Source: Bryobacterales bacterium (GTDB taxonomy: Bacteria; Acidobacteriota; Terriglobia; Bryobacterales; UBA6623). From it: 64,000 bases of DNA. A model generated the notes under the pieces. The model ran no database searches and was not told the origin of the DNA. It saw only the letters and a list, made by a program, of their open reading frames with translations. The number at the start of each line of letters is the position of its first letter. The first letter of the stretch is position 1. Below, piece after piece: positions 54,387 through 63,006 of the stretch. The position numbers were made by a program, and so were the translations under genes. The stretch covers positions 1-64,000 of the forward strand of contig JAPOOG010000142.1 of assembly GCA_026713545.1 (NCBI GenBank), written 5' to 3'.

Positions 54387-55508
54387 ATGGGGCCGCAGGC
54401 TCAGACGAGGCGGAACGGACCTGTCCCGGAAGCGTCTCGGAGCATCCCCACCAAGCTCGCCGACACGGACTGGTGCCTCGACTCCTGGTACCCGGCGCTG
54501 AGAAGCAGTCAGGTCAAAGCGGGCAAGCTTCAGGGCGCGATGCTGCTGGGAATTCCTCTGGCAGTAGGCCGCGATAAGAAGGGGCGAGTATTCGTTGTCC
54601 GTGACAGTTGTCCTCATCGCGGAATGCCGTTCACCGAGGGCTGGTTCGACGGCGAGTTGATCGAGTGCTCGTATCACGGCTGGAAGTTTGACGGCCATAC
54701 CGGACGATGCCATGAGATCCCTTCGCTGATGCCCGACCAGGGTCTCGACGTCGGACGTATCCGCGCGAAGAGCTTTCCGTCCGAGGAGCATGACGGCTAC
54801 GTCTGGGTATACATGGCGCATCCGGGGTCGCGGTCTGCTCGGGAGGCGGCGCCCCGATTGCCGGTCTTCAGCGACACCTACAAGCGGGAGCAACTGTTTG
54901 CTCACCTGCCTTGCAGCATCGACCACGGCATTATCGGGCTGATGGATCCGGCTCACGGGCCATTCGTGCACAAGGCGTGGTGGTGGCGGGGACGCCGCAG
55001 CATCCACGAGAAGCAGAAGATCTTCGAGCCGATTCCCAACGGCTTTCGCATGCGGGCGCACGCCCCGTCGTCCAACAGCGCGCCATACAAGCTACTGGGC
55101 GTTTACGGTAAGCCGCTGACGACGATCTCGTTCGAGTTGCCGAACATCCGCCGCGAAGAGATCCACTGCGGCAACTACTGGTTCTCGAGCCAGACAACGG
55201 TGACGCCTGAGACCCATGACCGCTGCCGCATCGACTTCGTCGCCGCCTGGAACATCTTCCGGTGGGTTCCGTTCCTCACGCCGGTCCTGCGCTGGTTCGG
55301 CAACAGATTCATCGGTCAGGATCAGCGCACGATGGAGAAACAGTCCATCGGACTCAAATATGACCCGGCTCTGATGCTGATCGACGACGCCGACCGTCCT
55401 GCCAAGTGGTACTTTCAGTTGAAGAAGGCTTATATCGAATCAAAGCGGGATGGAGTGCCGATGAAGCACCCCATGGACGGTCCGGTTACACTCCGCTGGC
55501 GCAGTTAG
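54387..55508 (+). CDS. Rieske [2Fe-2S] non-heme iron oxygenase
   Basis: The 373-residue oxygenase alpha-subunit type. Rieske cluster ligands are C75/H77 (CPHRGM) and C94/H97 (CSYHGW). The catalytic domain has the 2-His-1-carboxylate candidates H190 and H195 in PAHGPFVHK; nearby D187 is the likely Rieske-to-iron bridging acid. WWWRG after this motif recalls pheophorbide-a-oxygenase and steroid-desaturase relatives more than ring-hydroxylating dioxygenases. No ferredoxin or reductase partner is adjacent. ATG 54387 is preferred over TTG 54357. The pseudouridine synthase gene follows 35 bp downstream on the same strand. Confidence 0.88.
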   Translation: MGPQAQTRRNGPVPEASRSIPTKLADTDWCLDSWYPALRSSQVKAGKLQGAMLLGIPLAVGRDKKGRVFVVRDSCPHRGMPFTEGWFDGELIECSYHGWKFDGHTGRCHEIPSLMPDQGLDVGRIRAKSFPSEEHDGYVWVYMAHPGSRSAREAAPRLPVFSDTYKREQLFAHLPCSIDHGIIGLMDPAHGPFVHKAWWWRGRRSIHEKQKIFEPIPNGFRMRAHAPSSNSAPYKLLGVYGKPLTTISFELPNIRREEIHCGNYWFSSQTTVTPETHDRCRIDFVAAWNIFRWVPFLTPVLRWFGNRFIGQDQRTMEKQSIGLKYDPALMLIDDADRPAKWYFQLKKAYIESKRDGVPMKHPMDGPVTLRWRS

Positions 55509-55543
55509 GCCTCCGGTTTCCGTTTGCCGTTCAGCCGAGAGCC

Positions 55544-56266
55544 ATGCAGCAGCGTTTACAAAAAATCATTGCTCGCGCCGGGGTCACTTCCCGCCGCAAG
55601 GCCGAGGAACTGATTACCTTGGGGCGCGTGGCCGTGAACGGTGAAGTCGTCACGGAACTCGGCACGAAGGCCGACCCCGAGCTGGATTCCATCAAAGTCA
55701 ACGGCAAGCGGCTCGCTTCTTCAATCGGATCAAGAGTCTACTTGATGCTCAACAAGCCGCGGGGCTATATCAGTTCGACCTCCGACCCGAACGGCCGCTC
55801 GACAGTGATGTCGTTGCTGGGACGCTATCGCTCGCGTGTCTATCCGCTCGGCAGGCTCGACTACGCAAGCGAAGGCCTGTTGCTTTTCACCAACGACGGA
55901 GACTTTGCGAATCACGTCTTATCGGCCAAAAACAAGATCCCGAAGACCTACCGTGTGAAGATCAAAGGCAACCCTTCCGAAGAGGAACTGCAAAAGCTTC
56001 GGAACGGCATTCGGCTGGACGGCCGCCCCACCGCACCGGCTCGGATCAAGCGTATCCGCTCAGGAGAAAACCCATGGTTCGAGGTGGTGCTTACGGAAGG
56101 CCGCAATCAGCAAATCCGCCGCATGTTCCTGCGCTTCGGCTATCTGGTAGAGAAGATCAAGAGAGTCAAGATCGGCCCATTGGGCCTCGGAACCCTGCCC
56201 GTCGGCAAACACCGCCTCCTGACCGAGCGTGAAGTGCAACGTCTCGCAGCCGACCCCAGACCCTAG
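55544..56266 (+). CDS. RsuA/RluB-family pseudouridine synthase
   Basis: The 240-residue product has an N-terminal S4 RNA-binding domain (RLQKIIARAGVTSRRKAEELI, ~4-24). The catalytic domain has GRLDYASEGLLLFTNDGD (catalytic Asp in GRLD), LMLNKPRGYI and EGRNQQIRRMF. Members isomerise uridine in rRNA (RluB/RluE/RluF/RsuA). The exact site cannot be assigned. The start is ATG 55544; the upstream open frame overlaps the oxygenase gene and is rejected. The CoA-binding protein follows 28 bp downstream. Confidence 0.93.
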   Translation: MQQRLQKIIARAGVTSRRKAEELITLGRVAVNGEVVTELGTKADPELDSIKVNGKRLASSIGSRVYLMLNKPRGYISSTSDPNGRSTVMSLLGRYRSRVYPLGRLDYASEGLLLFTNDGDFANHVLSAKNKIPKTYRVKIKGNPSEEELQKLRNGIRLDGRPTAPARIKRIRSGENPWFEVVLTEGRNQQIRRMFLRFGYLVEKIKRVKIGPLGLGTLPVGKHRLLTEREVQRLAADPRP

Positions 56267-56294
56267 CCACTTTCACGGAGCCTCGCCAAGAAAG

Positions 56295-56699
56295 ATGACC
56301 AACGACGATCAAATCGCCAAAGTGCTCGCCGCCGCCAAGACCATCGCGGTCGTGGGCCTCTCGGATAAGCCCTGGCGTCCCAGCTACGGCGTCAGCAGCT
56401 ACATGCAAAAGCAGGGCTATCGCATTATCCCCGTAAACCCGAACATTGAGGCATCACTCGGAGAGAAGGCCTATCGGCGGTTGGAGGACATGCCGGAAGA
56501 GATCGACATTGTCAACATTTTCCGGAAACCGGAGTACGTCGGTGCGATTGTCGACTCGGCAATCCGGTTGGGAGCGAAGTGCGTCTGGATGCAAGAGGGT
56601 GTCTATGATCACGCCGCGGCGGGACGCGCTTACGCTGCGGGCCTCACGGTCATCGAGAATCGCTGCATCCTCAAATACCACCGCAATCAGGTCGCCTGA
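56295..56699 (+). CDS. CoA-binding protein (YccU-like)
   Basis: The 134-residue single Rossmann-like domain has the family motifs KTIAVVGLSDKPWRPSYGVSSYM and YRIIPVNPNI. VNIFRKPEYV, KCVWMQEGV and NRCILKYH follow. The fold is that of the CoA-binding domain of succinyl-CoA synthetase. The function of stand-alone YccU proteins is not settled. The start is ATG 56295 (MTNDDQIAKVL). It is likely co-transcribed with the pseudouridine synthase. Confidence 0.92.
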   Translation: MTNDDQIAKVLAAAKTIAVVGLSDKPWRPSYGVSSYMQKQGYRIIPVNPNIEASLGEKAYRRLEDMPEEIDIVNIFRKPEYVGAIVDSAIRLGAKCVWMQEGVYDHAAAGRAYAAGLTVIENRCILKYHRNQVA

Positions 56700-56711
56700 A
56701 GCGAAGAAACG

Positions 56712-58367
56712 TCAGTCGGCCGGCCTCGCCAGTATCGCCCTCGTCTCTTCCACAATCCGGAGCAGATGCTGCCGCTGCTCTTCCTGCTCGAACACGAGCG
56801 AGGGGTTGCGATAGTACTCGGCCTCCTTCTCCCAGCGCTCACGCACGGCCGCCCGATCCGCTTCCACGTAGACCGGCTTATCATCCTTCAGAAAATAGGC
56901 CGGGTTGGCGTGCGCCCAAATCTCGTACTCTCCTTCGCGGTGCAGAGCGCTCGCCCGCGCCGCGATCCATGAACTTTCCGTCACCTCGGTCTCGAACGGA
57001 AGCTGCAACGCGGTCTTTTTCGTGTCGCCTCCTCGGATCGCGACCACACGCCCGTTCACCACGATCTCCAGCTTCTCAATCGGCCGGTGGAACACCACGC
57101 TCGCCTCGCCCTTCAGGGCTTTCGATCTGCCCGACCAGGACTCTGTTGCTCCCGACGACTTGCGGTTGACGGTAAATTCGAGTAACGGACCGTTCGAAAC
57201 CAACACCGCTCCCTGACGAACCCCTTCCTCCCATGCGTCATACGCTGACTCACCCGGCTCCGCTTTCACAAGCGCCCGCTCCGGACCTAGCAGGGGGAAG
57301 ATGCGCGGCCAGTCATTCCTCAGGCTGGCCGGGAAGTCACTTCCCGCGATCCCAACAACACGGAACCCCGCGTTGAGCAACTCATACCAGCGATTCGTGT
57401 GCAGAACCCCAAACTGAAACAGCTCAATGAAGTCGATCGTCTTCCGAGCCAGGTTCATGATCAACGTCGAGTTCGGCATACTGCCGTCGAAATGCGCGAA
57501 GCCGACCACGCCGCCGCTGTCCCGCCCCTGCTGAAAGAAAACCGTTGGAAACGGATAGGCTGCCGGTGAATTCGCGTAGATATGCCCTATGCTGAGCGGC
57601 CGGATCATCTGCTCGGGCCCGAGCACAAGTGTGTGCCCGTAAAATCGGCTGCGCGTCTCATGCCCGGAGCGGATCGAGAAGCCTCTTGCGCGAGCCTCGC
57701 CCTTGCGCCCGAAGGCATACTGCAACGCGGCGTGTTGCTGGCGCTGCAACTCCAAGAAGTTCCCAACCGCCAAGTCTTCCGCCTGCAGCCATTTGAGGAA
57801 AAGCTCGTCATCTTCTTGGGCACGCATCAAGTGGATGTGGTCGTCGGCAGCCAGCCACTTGTCTTGCCGGCCTGGCGCAATCGGCTTGAGGTCGATGCTG
57901 ATGGTTTTCTCCTCTTCGGCCTGCAAGGTGAATTCGATCTCCGCCGGCTCGAAAAACATCCCGTGATAGGCCTCCAGGCGGTACTTCTCGTTCTGGTCCG
58001 TTCTGGAGCGCGGCAGGTGGAACGCGGCCCGTCCCTCCAACAGGATGAAGTGAGATGCGTCGCGAGCGGTCACTTCCAGCACTTTCAATTCGCGGTTCTG
58101 ACGCCAAAGCCGCTCGCGATAGTACGTATCAGCCCGAAGCGGCAGCATCGCGTCAACCGGGCTCAGCCGATAGGGCCGGTTGCCCTTGAACAGGTAAACC
58201 CGCGACGGAACCGTCTCGCCGGTATCAGCTCGCCGCGTGACCACCGTCAGCTTCGTCGAAAAATCCGGACGCAGCGACGAGTCGCGCACCTGTGAGTACC
58301 CGAGCAGCAGCGCAAAAAGGGTCAATAAGTACACACGGCGGAAAGGACGGAAATGTAAATTCGGCAT
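56712..58367 (-). CDS. CehA/McbA-family PHP-like metallohydrolase, exported
   Basis: The 551-residue product has an N-terminal signal/anchor (~10-25). A carboxypeptidase-regulatory-like region follows (~38-160), then a PHP-like metal site with DDHIHL (175-180), AHFDG and AGSDFP. CehA and McbA hydrolyse carbamate insecticides, but the family is broad and the native substrate here is unknown. A beta-rich segment (~400-500, LEIVVNGRVVAIRGGDTKK) completes it. The start is ATG 58367. It is divergent from the sugar-isomerase gene across 102 bp. Confidence 0.82.
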   Translation of the reverse strand: MPNLHFRPFRRVYLLTLFALLLGYSQVRDSSLRPDFSTKLTVVTRRADTGETVPSRVYLFKGNRPYRLSPVDAMLPLRADTYYRERLWRQNRELKVLEVTARDASHFILLEGRAAFHLPRSRTDQNEKYRLEAYHGMFFEPAEIEFTLQAEEEKTISIDLKPIAPGRQDKWLAADDHIHLMRAQEDDELFLKWLQAEDLAVGNFLELQRQQHAALQYAFGRKGEARARGFSIRSGHETRSRFYGHTLVLGPEQMIRPLSIGHIYANSPAAYPFPTVFFQQGRDSGGVVGFAHFDGSMPNSTLIMNLARKTIDFIELFQFGVLHTNRWYELLNAGFRVVGIAGSDFPASLRNDWPRIFPLLGPERALVKAEPGESAYDAWEEGVRQGAVLVSNGPLLEFTVNRKSSGATESWSGRSKALKGEASVVFHRPIEKLEIVVNGRVVAIRGGDTKKTALQLPFETEVTESSWIAARASALHREGEYEIWAHANPAYFLKDDKPVYVEADRAAVRERWEKEAEYYRNPSLVFEQEEQRQHLLRIVEETRAILARPAD

Positions 58368-58469
58368 AGCCAGCCTCGGTCGGATTCTAGCACCGACCCT
58401 GCTCCTTAGCGCATCGCCTTGTACCGAGCAGCCCTATACTAGAGCCGGACGGTCTCTCAAGGAGTCACT

Positions 58470-59417
58470 ATGCCTTTCCAACTCACTCGCCGAGCGCTGC
58501 TCGCCGCCGCAGGCGCCCTCGCGACCACGCCACTTTACTCCGGAGGAGCCGACATCACCGTCGGCATCACGTCCAACACCCGCCCGGACTGGTCGGGGAC
58601 TGAGAACTTCCTGAAGTCCATCCGCGAAGCGTCCGAAGTGGGTTACCACTGGATCGAAACGTTCTGGCCCTGCGTCAACAGGTGGGAAGACCGCCCTGAG
58701 GAGTTGACCGACATCCTCGCCAAGCTCGATCTCAAGATGGAAACGGTATCGAACGGCGGGCAGATGAATACGAACTTTCAAGATCCCAGGCAGCACGACG
58801 AAGCCATCGACGATCACATGCGCCTCGTCCGCTTCATCAAGAAGCTCGGCTGCGATCACCTCAAAATCAACTGCGGCCGCGCCAACCCGGGCGGCAATAC
58901 GCCGGAAATCTATCGCAATATGGCCGCGGCCTTCAACGAGCTCGGCCGCCGCATCAGCGACATGGGCATTCAGTTCGGCATCCACCATCACTTGTGGAAC
59001 CAATACGAGAAGCGTGAGGACGTTGACGCGATCATGGAGCTCACCGACCCGCGCCACGTCTACATGATTCTCGACACTGGCCACACCACGATGGCCGGCA
59101 TGGACCCGGTGCGGCTCACCAGGGATTACGTCTCGCGTATCATCGAATTCCACATGAAAGATTGCGCCCCGGAAAACCGCGGGGGCTACAAGGGCCCCTA
59201 CATGGAGCGCAGCACGGTCAATACGAACAAAGACAATCTGATTTTCTTCCCGCTTGGCAAGGGCGGCGTCGACTATCCCGCCATCAAAAGGGAACTCGAC
59301 GTCAATGGATGGAAAGGCTGGATGACCGTCGAACTCGATATGACCGCCACCACCGCCCAGCACAGCGCCACCGTCAGCAAGAAGTATCTGGAAGAGACTC
59401 TCGGTTTAACCGTCTGA
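58470..59417 (+). CDS. Sugar phosphate isomerase/epimerase-like TIM barrel, Tat-exported
   Basis: The 315-residue product has a Tat-type signal (LTRRALLAAAGALATTP, ~5-21). An AP-endonuclease-2-type TIM barrel follows. Candidate metal ligands are Glu in WIETFW, His in GIHHH, Asp and His in MILDTGH and EFHMKD, and Glu in TVELD. Relatives isomerise or epimerise ketoses and inositol derivatives. AAGGAG lies seven bases before ATG 58470, and TATACT (58435-58440) is a -10 candidate. Together with the Tat-exported Gfo/Idh enzyme it points to periplasmic sugar conversion. Confidence 0.85.
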   Translation: MPFQLTRRALLAAAGALATTPLYSGGADITVGITSNTRPDWSGTENFLKSIREASEVGYHWIETFWPCVNRWEDRPEELTDILAKLDLKMETVSNGGQMNTNFQDPRQHDEAIDDHMRLVRFIKKLGCDHLKINCGRANPGGNTPEIYRNMAAAFNELGRRISDMGIQFGIHHHLWNQYEKREDVDAIMELTDPRHVYMILDTGHTTMAGMDPVRLTRDYVSRIIEFHMKDCAPENRGGYKGPYMERSTVNTNKDNLIFFPLGKGGVDYPAIKRELDVNGWKGWMTVELDMTATTAQHSATVSKKYLEETLGLTV

Positions 59418-59506
59418 CGCCTGCGACACGAACAGATGGGCGAAACCTGCGCCGGGTCAAGTGCAAAGACCCCGCCTGCACGTTGGTGAAGGCAGTCTCC
59501 CCACGC

Positions 59507-60652
59507 CTACTGACTCAGAAGCGCGAACAGGGACGGCAACCCGTAGAAAAGGACAACGATGTACATCACCGCCCAGCCCCGCGATTGACGGGCAACCCCG
59601 GCGAACCACCGGGCCAGCCCCAGAGGAATCTCACGAACGGCCGGGATCGGGTACACCATCACGATGCCGGTAACGTTGAACAGCAAGTGCACGAGAGCGA
59701 TGGTGATACCGGCCTGGGCATTGGCGCCTGAAACCGCCATCGAGGCCAGCAAAGCCGTTACCGTCGTGCCGACGTTCGCGCCCAGCGTAACCGGAAACGC
59801 CTGATTCAGGGTTATCAGGCCCGCACCGGCGAGCGGCACCAGCAGCGACGTCGTGATCGAGCTCGATTGAACCATCACCGTGGCGACCGTGCCGAAGAGA
59901 ATCGCCAACAGTGCATGACGGCCGAGGAAGAGGCTCACGTTCGACTCGATTTGGGATTGCATGGCGGCGCGCATCACCCTTACCAGCAACACCAGCGCGG
60001 CTATGATCACCAGCGCGCTACCGATGGCCATGAACGCGCCTCTCGACGGACCGCTCTCTACGAATGCTTCGGCCAGCCAGCGCAACGGAGAAGCGCCCGC
60101 GCTGATCGCCCCCTTCAAAGGGCTGTCGTAGTCCACGCCGCCCACTCCTGACACGAGACCGGACAGGGCCGTGGCGACCCGGCGGCCGAGCCCTGTCGCT
60201 ATTTCCAACGGGAGCAGTACCGCGACGATCAGGAAGTTGAAAAAGTCATGACAGGTCGCGACAGCAAAAGCTCTTTGAAACTCGTCTCGCCTGGTCATAT
60301 GGGCGAGTGAAACAACCGTATTGGTCACCGTCGTTCCGATGTTCGTTCCCATAACCATCGGGATGGCGTTCTCGATGGGCAGCGGGTTCTCCGGCGCGGC
60401 GACCAGACCCACGATCATCGATGTCGAGACCGAGGAACTCTGCACCAGCGTCGTCGCAAGGATCCCGATCATCAAGGCCACGAAGGGGTTTTCGGTGGCT
60501 CGAAAGAACGAATCCAACAGATCTTGACCGAGTAGTTTGAATCCGTCTCCGAGTCCCTTTACGCCTGTCAAGAAAAGAAACAGCAACAAGACAACCACCA
60601 GCACCCTCAAGGTGGGGTGGAGAGAACTCTCGGACGAGGGCGAAGCTGTCAT
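59507..60652 (-). CDS. Na+/phosphate symporter family protein (SLC34/NptA-like)
   Basis: The 381-residue integral membrane protein has two inverted repeats. Each carries the family QSSS motif (VQSSSVSTSM, 71-74; VQSSSITTSL, ~262) followed by a G-T/A-N-(I/V)-G-T-T loop. It transports phosphate with sodium across the inner membrane. The PhoU-like C-terminal domain of YjbB-type members is absent, so it is the short form. The start is ATG 60652. The TtcA-like gene lies just upstream on the same strand (gap 81 bp). Confidence 0.9.
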   Translation of the reverse strand: MTASPSSESSLHPTLRVLVVVLLLFLFLTGVKGLGDGFKLLGQDLLDSFFRATENPFVALMIGILATTLVQSSSVSTSMIVGLVAAPENPLPIENAIPMVMGTNIGTTVTNTVVSLAHMTRRDEFQRAFAVATCHDFFNFLIVAVLLPLEIATGLGRRVATALSGLVSGVGGVDYDSPLKGAISAGASPLRWLAEAFVESGPSRGAFMAIGSALVIIAALVLLVRVMRAAMQSQIESNVSLFLGRHALLAILFGTVATVMVQSSSITTSLLVPLAGAGLITLNQAFPVTLGANVGTTVTALLASMAVSGANAQAGITIALVHLLFNVTGIVMVYPIPAVREIPLGLARWFAGVARQSRGWAVMYIVVLFYGLPSLFALLSQ

Positions 60653-60733
60653 GAGGTCCTCATATCTCGACGAAGCAGCAAGGGAGTGAGTACTGATCCC
60701 GTAGTTGGCACAAGTCGTCGTTCCACAGTAAGG

Positions 60734-61534
60734 TTATAGGGTTTCTTCCCCTAAAACCGGCAATGGATCGGAGGTGGGGGTTGCCTCGAATCTATCGGCA
60801 CGGTCATCGAGGAAACGGCGGTCGAGAAGCCGGCGAGTTTCAATACGCTGCATGGCGGAAAGAATGTTCTCCAGAACGTGCGGGGTCTCCTTCTTCGTCT
60901 CCGTGAGGAAGCCGCGCAGCCTTTCGCGCACGGTGCCCGTCTTGTGGGAGCACACGCACGGCGTGACGGGTATGGACTGCTGCTCGGCGTAGCCCTGCGT
61001 GACTTCCTCGGAGACATACACGAGAGGGCGGATAAGCCGAAAATCACCCGAACGGGAATTCGTCAGCGCCGGCAGAGCACTCAGACGACCCGTGTAAAGC
61101 GTGTTGCGAAGCAGCGCCTCACAAAAATCGTCTTGCGTATGGCCCAGCGCAACGACATTGGCCCCCAATTGCGACGCGATGTCATAGACAGCCCGCCGCC
61201 GATAGCGGCTGCAGATGTCGCACCCATGCTCCGGCTGCTCTTCGAGAAGGCGGAAGGACGGTTCGTCGAGATAGCAGGTCCACGGCACGCCCCTCGCCTT
61301 CATGTGCTCGCCAAGCGGCGCAATGGGCCTCACGAACTTGCCCTGCTCGACGGTGAACGCCTGCAGACTATAACGAACTGGAGATCTCTTGCGTAATGAC
61401 AACAGGGCGTCGAGCAGAGCCAAGGAATCCTTCCCACCCGAAACTCCGATCGCGACCCGGTCCCCTTCGCGGATCATGTTATAGTCGTGAATCGCTTTGC
61501 CAACGCGGCGTAGGAGTAACTTCTGGAAGTCCAT
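60734..61534 (-). CDS. ttcA: TtcA-like tRNA thiolation protein
   Basis: The 266-residue PP-loop ATPase has SGGKDS (32-37), the CDIC pair (C105/C108) and a later CVC (~196-198). These form the labile [4Fe-4S] site of TtcA, which makes 2-thiocytidine at tRNA position 32. GHTQDDFCEALLRN is the conserved ATP/tRNA motif. I chose ATG 61534 (MDFQKLLLRRVGKAI). An ATG at 61615 adds 27 unrelated residues and overlaps the -10 box. A promoter at 61614-61641 would give an ~75-nt leader. Confidence 0.88.
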   Translation of the reverse strand: MDFQKLLLRRVGKAIHDYNMIREGDRVAIGVSGGKDSLALLDALLSLRKRSPVRYSLQAFTVEQGKFVRPIAPLGEHMKARGVPWTCYLDEPSFRLLEEQPEHGCDICSRYRRRAVYDIASQLGANVVALGHTQDDFCEALLRNTLYTGRLSALPALTNSRSGDFRLIRPLVYVSEEVTQGYAEQQSIPVTPCVCSHKTGTVRERLRGFLTETKKETPHVLENILSAMQRIETRRLLDRRFLDDRADRFEATPTSDPLPVLGEETL

Positions 61535-61613
61535 GAAGGCGCCGGTTTGAGGTGGATTTCGGAGTCCGCCGGGAAGGTGTGTGCAGTGGCAAGGCACCCC
61601 GATCAAGCGTCTC

Positions 61614-61641
61614 ATTATACATACCTGTTCTGTCCCGCAAA
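61614..61641 (-). promoter_or_regulatory. Candidate promoter for ttcA
   Basis: On the minus strand TTTGCG (61641-61636) and TATAAT (61619-61614) are 16 bp apart. The -10 is a perfect consensus and the -35 is moderate. Confidence 0.45.
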
Positions 61642-61714
61642 CTTCGAGAATGGTAAACGTTGCTGTCGGTCAGGTTGCGATCATGGGGCTCCGCCACGAG
61701 GGAGTTGAAGCAAT

Positions 61715-62959
61715 ATGACGAATCTTCTGTTGCGGCCATTGTTCATTGTCTGCCTGCTGACAGGCTCGCTCTTCGCACAATATGACCTGCTGCTCAAGGG
61801 CGGTCATCTGATCGACGCCAAGAACGAGATCGATGGGGCCAAGGACGTAGCCATTCATGACGGCCGTATCGCAACGGTCGCCGACAGCATCGATCCTTCC
61901 CAAGCCGCGAAGGTGATTGACGTCGGTGGCCTGTACGTCACGCCCGGGCTGGTCGATATCCACGTTCATGTCTACGCCGGCACCGGCATGAAGAATGCTT
62001 TTTCCGGCGACAACAGCGTCTATCCTGACGGCTTCTCGTTCCGCTCAGGCGTAACCACGATGGTGGATGTCGGGAGTTCCGGCTGGCGCAACTTCCCCGA
62101 CTTCAAACAACGTGTTATCGACCGCGCCCGCACCCGAGTTCTCGCCATGCTCAATATTGTCGGCAGAGGCATGGGCGGAGACCCGATCGAGCAGAATCTC
62201 GACGACATGGATGCCGCTGCCACTGCCAAGATGGCCATGCAATACCCTGAGACCATCGTCGGCGTGAAAACAGCTCACTACAGGAGCCCGGAATGGATCC
62301 CCGTTGAGCGCGCGGTTGAAGCGGGTACGAAGGCTGACATCCCGGTAATGGTCGACTTCGGCTCTTTTCTCAAGGAGCGACCCTTTGAAGAACTCGTGAC
62401 GAAGAAACTGCGGCCCGGCGACATGTATACGCATACTTATCTCGGCCGCGTGCCCCTGCTTGATGAGCAGGGCAAGCCTCGCCCCTATCTCTTTGAAGCA
62501 CAGAAACGGGGAGTCAAGTTCGATGTGGGCCACGGCGCAGGCAGCTTCTGGTGGTTCCAGGCCGTGCCGTCCGTGAAAAACGGCTTTATCGCCGATTCCA
62601 TCTCTACCGACCTGCACTTCCGCAGCATGAACGGAGGAATGAAGAACATGGCCAATGTCATGTCGAAGTTCCTGGCGCTCGGTCTGCCGCTCAAGGATGT
62701 GGTGCGCAAGTCCACCTGGGAACCAGCGAAGCAGATCAAGCGCACTGAGCTGGGACACCTTAGCATTGGCGCCGTCGCGGATGTTGCCGTCTTTCGCCTG
62801 GACAATGGAAAGTTCGGGTTCCTTGACATCAGGAACGCGCGCTACGAGGGCGATCAACTGCTCACCTGTGAACTTACGCTACGTGACGGCAGAGTCATGT
62901 GGGATCTCAACGGTCGCGCCGGCACGCCGTGGGAAGAGGTTCGGACGAGCGGCCGCTAG
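61715..62959 (+). CDS. Secreted amidohydrolase/deacetylase family metallohydrolase
   Basis: The 414-residue product has a signal peptide (~1-22, ending FAQ). The dihydroorotase-like amidohydrolase fold has metal motifs H83-x-H85 (DIHVHV), carboxylated-lysine candidate K185 (VGVKTAHY), His in YTHTY and VGHGAG, and Asp in ISTDLH. It is exported, unlike the cytosolic deacetylases and dihydroorotases it resembles. The substrate is unknown. The start is ATG 61715. A close paralogue follows after 47 bp on the same strand. Confidence 0.87.
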   Translation: MTNLLLRPLFIVCLLTGSLFAQYDLLLKGGHLIDAKNEIDGAKDVAIHDGRIATVADSIDPSQAAKVIDVGGLYVTPGLVDIHVHVYAGTGMKNAFSGDNSVYPDGFSFRSGVTTMVDVGSSGWRNFPDFKQRVIDRARTRVLAMLNIVGRGMGGDPIEQNLDDMDAAATAKMAMQYPETIVGVKTAHYRSPEWIPVERAVEAGTKADIPVMVDFGSFLKERPFEELVTKKLRPGDMYTHTYLGRVPLLDEQGKPRPYLFEAQKRGVKFDVGHGAGSFWWFQAVPSVKNGFIADSISTDLHFRSMNGGMKNMANVMSKFLALGLPLKDVVRKSTWEPAKQIKRTELGHLSIGAVADVAVFRLDNGKFGFLDIRNARYEGDQLLTCELTLRDGRVMWDLNGRAGTPWEEVRTSGR

Positions 62960-63006
62960 ATTCACTCGATCGGCGCACACCGCAGCTACTAGGAGACGTA
63001 TCGCAA